Source: Alphaproteobacteria bacterium
Lineage (GTDB): Bacteria > Pseudomonadota > Alphaproteobacteria > G02398745 > G023898745
Length of the DNA stretch: 6,541 nucleotides
Assembly: GCA_027366195.1 (NCBI GenBank)
Contig: DAHXKW010000130.1
Span: 1 to 6,541, forward strand
Direction: 5' to 3'
How positions within the stretch are numbered: position 1 is the stretch's first letter; each line of letters begins with the position of its first letter. Below are positions 4,456 through 6,541 of this stretch, one piece after another. The notes under the pieces are model-generated. The model was not told the origin of the DNA. It saw only the letters and a list, made by a program, of their open reading frames with translations, and did no database searches. The translations under genes were made by a program, and so were the position numbers.

Positions 4456-6126
4456 ATGATTCTTCAATTTCTTTTATTGTGTGTTTGGAGTAGTAATGAC
4501 TACGATTCGGTTTGCAATTTTATTTCGTCTTTTGATTTTACAGAATTGAACAGAAATATTGAGAGAATTAGGACAAGTAACGTCGTTGCACTTATAGGTA
4601 CAACCGGAGCTGGGAAAAGTACCGCAATGAGTTGGATGAGAAATATTCCATTAAAGGAAGATTTCGGTGAAACTTTGAGTGTTTTGGATAAGAAAGATGA
4701 AGAAGAAGCCGGAATTGGCACGGATCCATTTTTATCTAAGACCCAAAAATGCAGACTTAAAGGTGTTAAATATGGGGAGAATAATATTCTTTTAGCAGAT
4801 TTTTTTGGTTGGCGTGGTAAAACAGACGAAAAAAGTGCTTACAGATATTTTTTAGAATACTGGCAAGATACAAAGTCTTTTAAAGAAATAGTTGAGAAAG
4901 CAGCTGGAATTAAGTTTGTGGTTGTAGTTCCCTATATAAGGAGTCCAGACAGGTGCGATGGGATTTCATTTCTAAGAGATATTGGAAGAATTACAGGTCT
5001 TGGGGAAACAATATACGATCACTGTATATTTCTTTATACGCAAGGACCTGATACTTCATTAAACGATCTTTTCCATTTAAGGGATCGTTTCAATGAGTCT
5101 ATGGGATTCAACTTAGACCGCTTATTTCAAAACGAGAGAGTGTGTGATATGCCAAGGCAAGATCCATCGAATAGGGAACAATATGATCAATCACAAAAAA
5201 GAAGAAGGCTTTTAGACACAATCGTATCTACTCGCTTTCATGATAAAGAAAGGAAAGTAACTTTCCCGAAATATACTACCGATAGCAGAGAAATAAGAGA
5301 TTATGCACTTAAGCTAATCGGGTATGCATTAGAAAAAGAGATTGCAGAAGTAAGGAGCAGTATGGAAGGATGGATGGATCATTTTGTTGATGGTATGTTG
5401 ACGTTGCCTAAAAAAGCGATAGCAGCAGTTATTAATATAATAATGCCTTTTTGGAATAACTATGAAACTAATGCCCCAAATACTGCTGACACTGTATCTA
5501 ATAGAATGAGAGAGGGATTTGAAGCTAGACTATTTCAGAATACCAGTATATATCAACGTACATTGAATGATCTTAAAAATACTTTTCGAGAAAACTATGA
5601 AGATTGCCTTAGCGCTGTTCTTGAAAGGACGACAAAATCTCACATGGAGTGGTTAAGTCAAACGGGACGTATGTTTAAGGTACGGGGTATGTTAGTAGCT
5701 ACTGCTGGACTAACTTTATTATCCGGTGCTGCTGGTGCAGCTGTAGCCACTATAACTGTTCCAGAAATAACTCTATCAGCGGCAGCAACAGCTGCTGCAT
5801 ATCCTGCTGTAGTAACAGCAGGATCAGGAGCTATGGCTATGCTACGTGAGCTTGGTTTTAATCTTTGGCGTTATCTGAATTTTATTGGAAACACAAGAAC
5901 TCCATTGAGAGCTGGCATACCTGAGGGAGATCCGCAGGAAATGCTTAGTATTATTGATAGAGAAGAAAATGGATTAATAACCAATATTGAAACATCTCGT
6001 AGAATAGTTGATGAACATCAAGAAATTGATTCTTCAGAACGCGGCAATATAATTCAAAGACTTGATCAAATGCATCAACAACTTTTGCAGTATCGGAATC
6101 AACGAACACAAACCAATAATCGTTAA
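4456..6126 (+). CDS. Exported AIG1/GIMAP-like P-loop GTPase with membrane hairpin
   Basis: The 556-residue product begins MILQFLLLCVWSS, a short hydrophobic N-terminus that may be a signal peptide. The G domain follows: Walker A/G1 GTTGAGKST (48-56), a likely switch I with SKTQKC (94-99), G3 DFFGW (115-119) after the strand NILLA, strand KFVVVVPY (153-160), and strand CIFLYTQGPD (190-199), where the G4 specificity motif would fall. A canonical NKxD is absent; TQGPD occupies its place, as in AIG1-type GTPases, which vary there. Helical segments fill 275-400. Residues 411-457 are a long Ala/Gly/Val-rich hydrophobic stretch (SGAAGAAVATITV) able to form a membrane hairpin. A Gln/Glu-rich coiled coil ends the protein (about 500-550). 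AIG1-like GTPases are known from some amoeba symbionts and may act on host membranes; that role here is inference. It is a single-gene unit with no clear terminator in the 143 bases before the IS6 end. Confidence 0.65.
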   Translation: MILQFLLLCVWSSNDYDSVCNFISSFDFTELNRNIERIRTSNVVALIGTTGAGKSTAMSWMRNIPLKEDFGETLSVLDKKDEEEAGIGTDPFLSKTQKCRLKGVKYGENNILLADFFGWRGKTDEKSAYRYFLEYWQDTKSFKEIVEKAAGIKFVVVVPYIRSPDRCDGISFLRDIGRITGLGETIYDHCIFLYTQGPDTSLNDLFHLRDRFNESMGFNLDRLFQNERVCDMPRQDPSNREQYDQSQKRRRLLDTIVSTRFHDKERKVTFPKYTTDSREIRDYALKLIGYALEKEIAEVRSSMEGWMDHFVDGMLTLPKKAIAAVINIIMPFWNNYETNAPNTADTVSNRMREGFEARLFQNTSIYQRTLNDLKNTFRENYEDCLSAVLERTTKSHMEWLSQTGRMFKVRGMLVATAGLTLLSGAAGAAVATITVPEITLSAAATAAAYPAVVTAGSGAMAMLRELGFNLWRYLNFIGNTRTPLRAGIPEGDPQEMLSIIDREENGLITNIETSRRIVDEHQEIDSSERGNIIQRLDQMHQQLLQYRNQRTQTNNR

Positions 6127-6269
6127 TTAAACCACGGTTTTTTGTATGTAAACTAAGCTCTTTGAAAACGTTTTGTTTACGCAAATTTGTTTATAGAAAT
6201 TTCTAAGCTAACATTGTTCATGCGATTTCTGTTTTTGAATAAATGCCAAAAATATTTGGTTCTTATTTT

Positions 6270-6290
6270 GGTTCTGTCGCATCCAGTTTT
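6270..6290 (+). repeat. IS6-family left terminal inverted repeat
   Basis: GGTTCTGTCGCATCCAGTTT closely resembles the GGTTCTGTTGCAAA-type ends of IS6-family elements such as IS257 (IS431). It is followed 64 bases later by the start of an IS6-like transposase in the right orientation, which fixes it as the left end. The right end is not in the window. Confidence 0.65.
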
Positions 6291-6333
6291 AATGTAAAAT
6301 GGTTTCAAAATTCAAGCTGTTTGAGATAATTTG

Positions 6334-6410
6334 ATGATTGATTTTTCAGGAAGACATTTCGGCAAACATATTATTTTGATGGCAGTGAGATGGTCTTTCG
6401 CTTATGCACT
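6334..6410 (+). pseudogene. IS6-family transposase, 5' fragment
   Basis: From ATG 6334 the product reads MIDFSGRHFGKHIILMAVRW followed by SFAYAL. This matches the conserved start of IS6 transposases (an F-x-GRHF block, then IIL-x-x-VRW and YxLSYR). After about 25 residues the similarity stops; the expected DDE catalytic core of this roughly 230-residue enzyme is absent, although the frame stays open to the window end. The fragment cannot transpose by itself. Its left terminal repeat is intact, so it may still recombine or be moved by a complete copy elsewhere. Confidence 0.65.
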
Positions 6411-6541
6411 GAATCTATATCGTTCTGATATTCCGGTGTCTGCTGTGATAACTTTTGCAGCATCTGATAAAATGATTGTTTCACCACCAGGTTTGGTAAA
6501 TACATTTACCATATCAGATACGGCGCCTTTTGTTATATCGA
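6402..6541 (-). CDS. Partial hypothetical protein, C-terminus only
   Basis: On the minus strand a frame enters from the right edge and ends at TAA (6404-6402). It gives 45 residues with ordinary protein composition, including VNVFTKPGGETIILSDAAKV and ending ERYRFSA. I do not recognise the family. The stop falls within, or at the edge of, the IS6 fragment, so the original C-terminus may have been replaced by the insertion. The opposite frame is also open here, but its Ser/Thr/Pro-rich translation looks like a shadow. With so little sequence the call is tentative. Confidence 0.4.
   Translation of the reverse strand, partial: DITKGAVSDMVNVFTKPGGETIILSDAAKVITADTGISERYRFSA

Noticed and set aside
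6148..6180. GTAAAC/GTTTAC arms around a central AAAACGTTTT palindrome after the GTPase gene, as a terminator
   Set aside because: The long arms are only six base pairs with a 21-base loop, the palindrome is AT-rich, and no T-run follows the structure. It is too weak to call.

Overview
The window is an AT-rich bacterial accessory region. It combines conjugation-gene relics, insertion-sequence debris and three predicted exported proteins of kinds often found in intracellular symbionts of protists and arthropods: a leucine-rich-repeat protein, a zinc-deaminase-like protein and an AIG1/GIMAP-like GTPase. An F-type TraD relic next to effector-like genes resembles the conjugative islands of Rickettsiales and other obligate intracellular bacteria. 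An amoeba- or arthropod-associated alphaproteobacterium is my best guess, but nothing here proves the taxon. No rRNA, tRNA or CRISPR array is visible.

Left part (1-942). A perfect 93-bp inverted repeat (1-93 against 850-942) brackets a 757-bp segment. Each copy holds the first codons of a gene with a signal peptide, and the two genes point outwards. The right copy starts the complete LRR gene at 842-1327. The left copy starts a paralogue that runs off the window edge. Between them lie a stretch that looks like the end and leader of an IS3-type element (about 94-169), then a reading frame (155/173-760) that looks like the 3' part of a larger gene cut at that end. A short leader follows, with an orphan Shine-Dalgarno and a possible promoter.

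Centre (842-4146). The LRR gene overlaps the next gene by ATGA. That next gene encodes a 465-residue exported protein with CAE and PCGAC deaminase motifs, so the two form a coupled unit. Converging on it from the minus strand is a TraD-like type IV coupling protein in two overlapping frames (4146-3664 and 3728-2760). The break is at a run of eight A. The protein is shortened, appears to lack most of the all-alpha domain, and has a changed Walker B.

Right part (4147-6541). A roughly 290-bp AT-rich intergenic region carries a hairpin at the traD start. A 556-residue GTPase follows, with an export-like N-terminus, complete P-loop, hydrophobic hairpin and coiled-coil tail. Next is an IS6-family terminal repeat with a transposase cut after about 25 residues. 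Last is the 3' end of a minus-strand reading frame that enters from the right.

Taken together, the region reads as a decaying conjugative island in which mobile-element ends and duplicated 5' coding cassettes have shuffled genes for exported, probably host-directed proteins. The LRR-deaminase pair and the compact TraD are the most unusual items.
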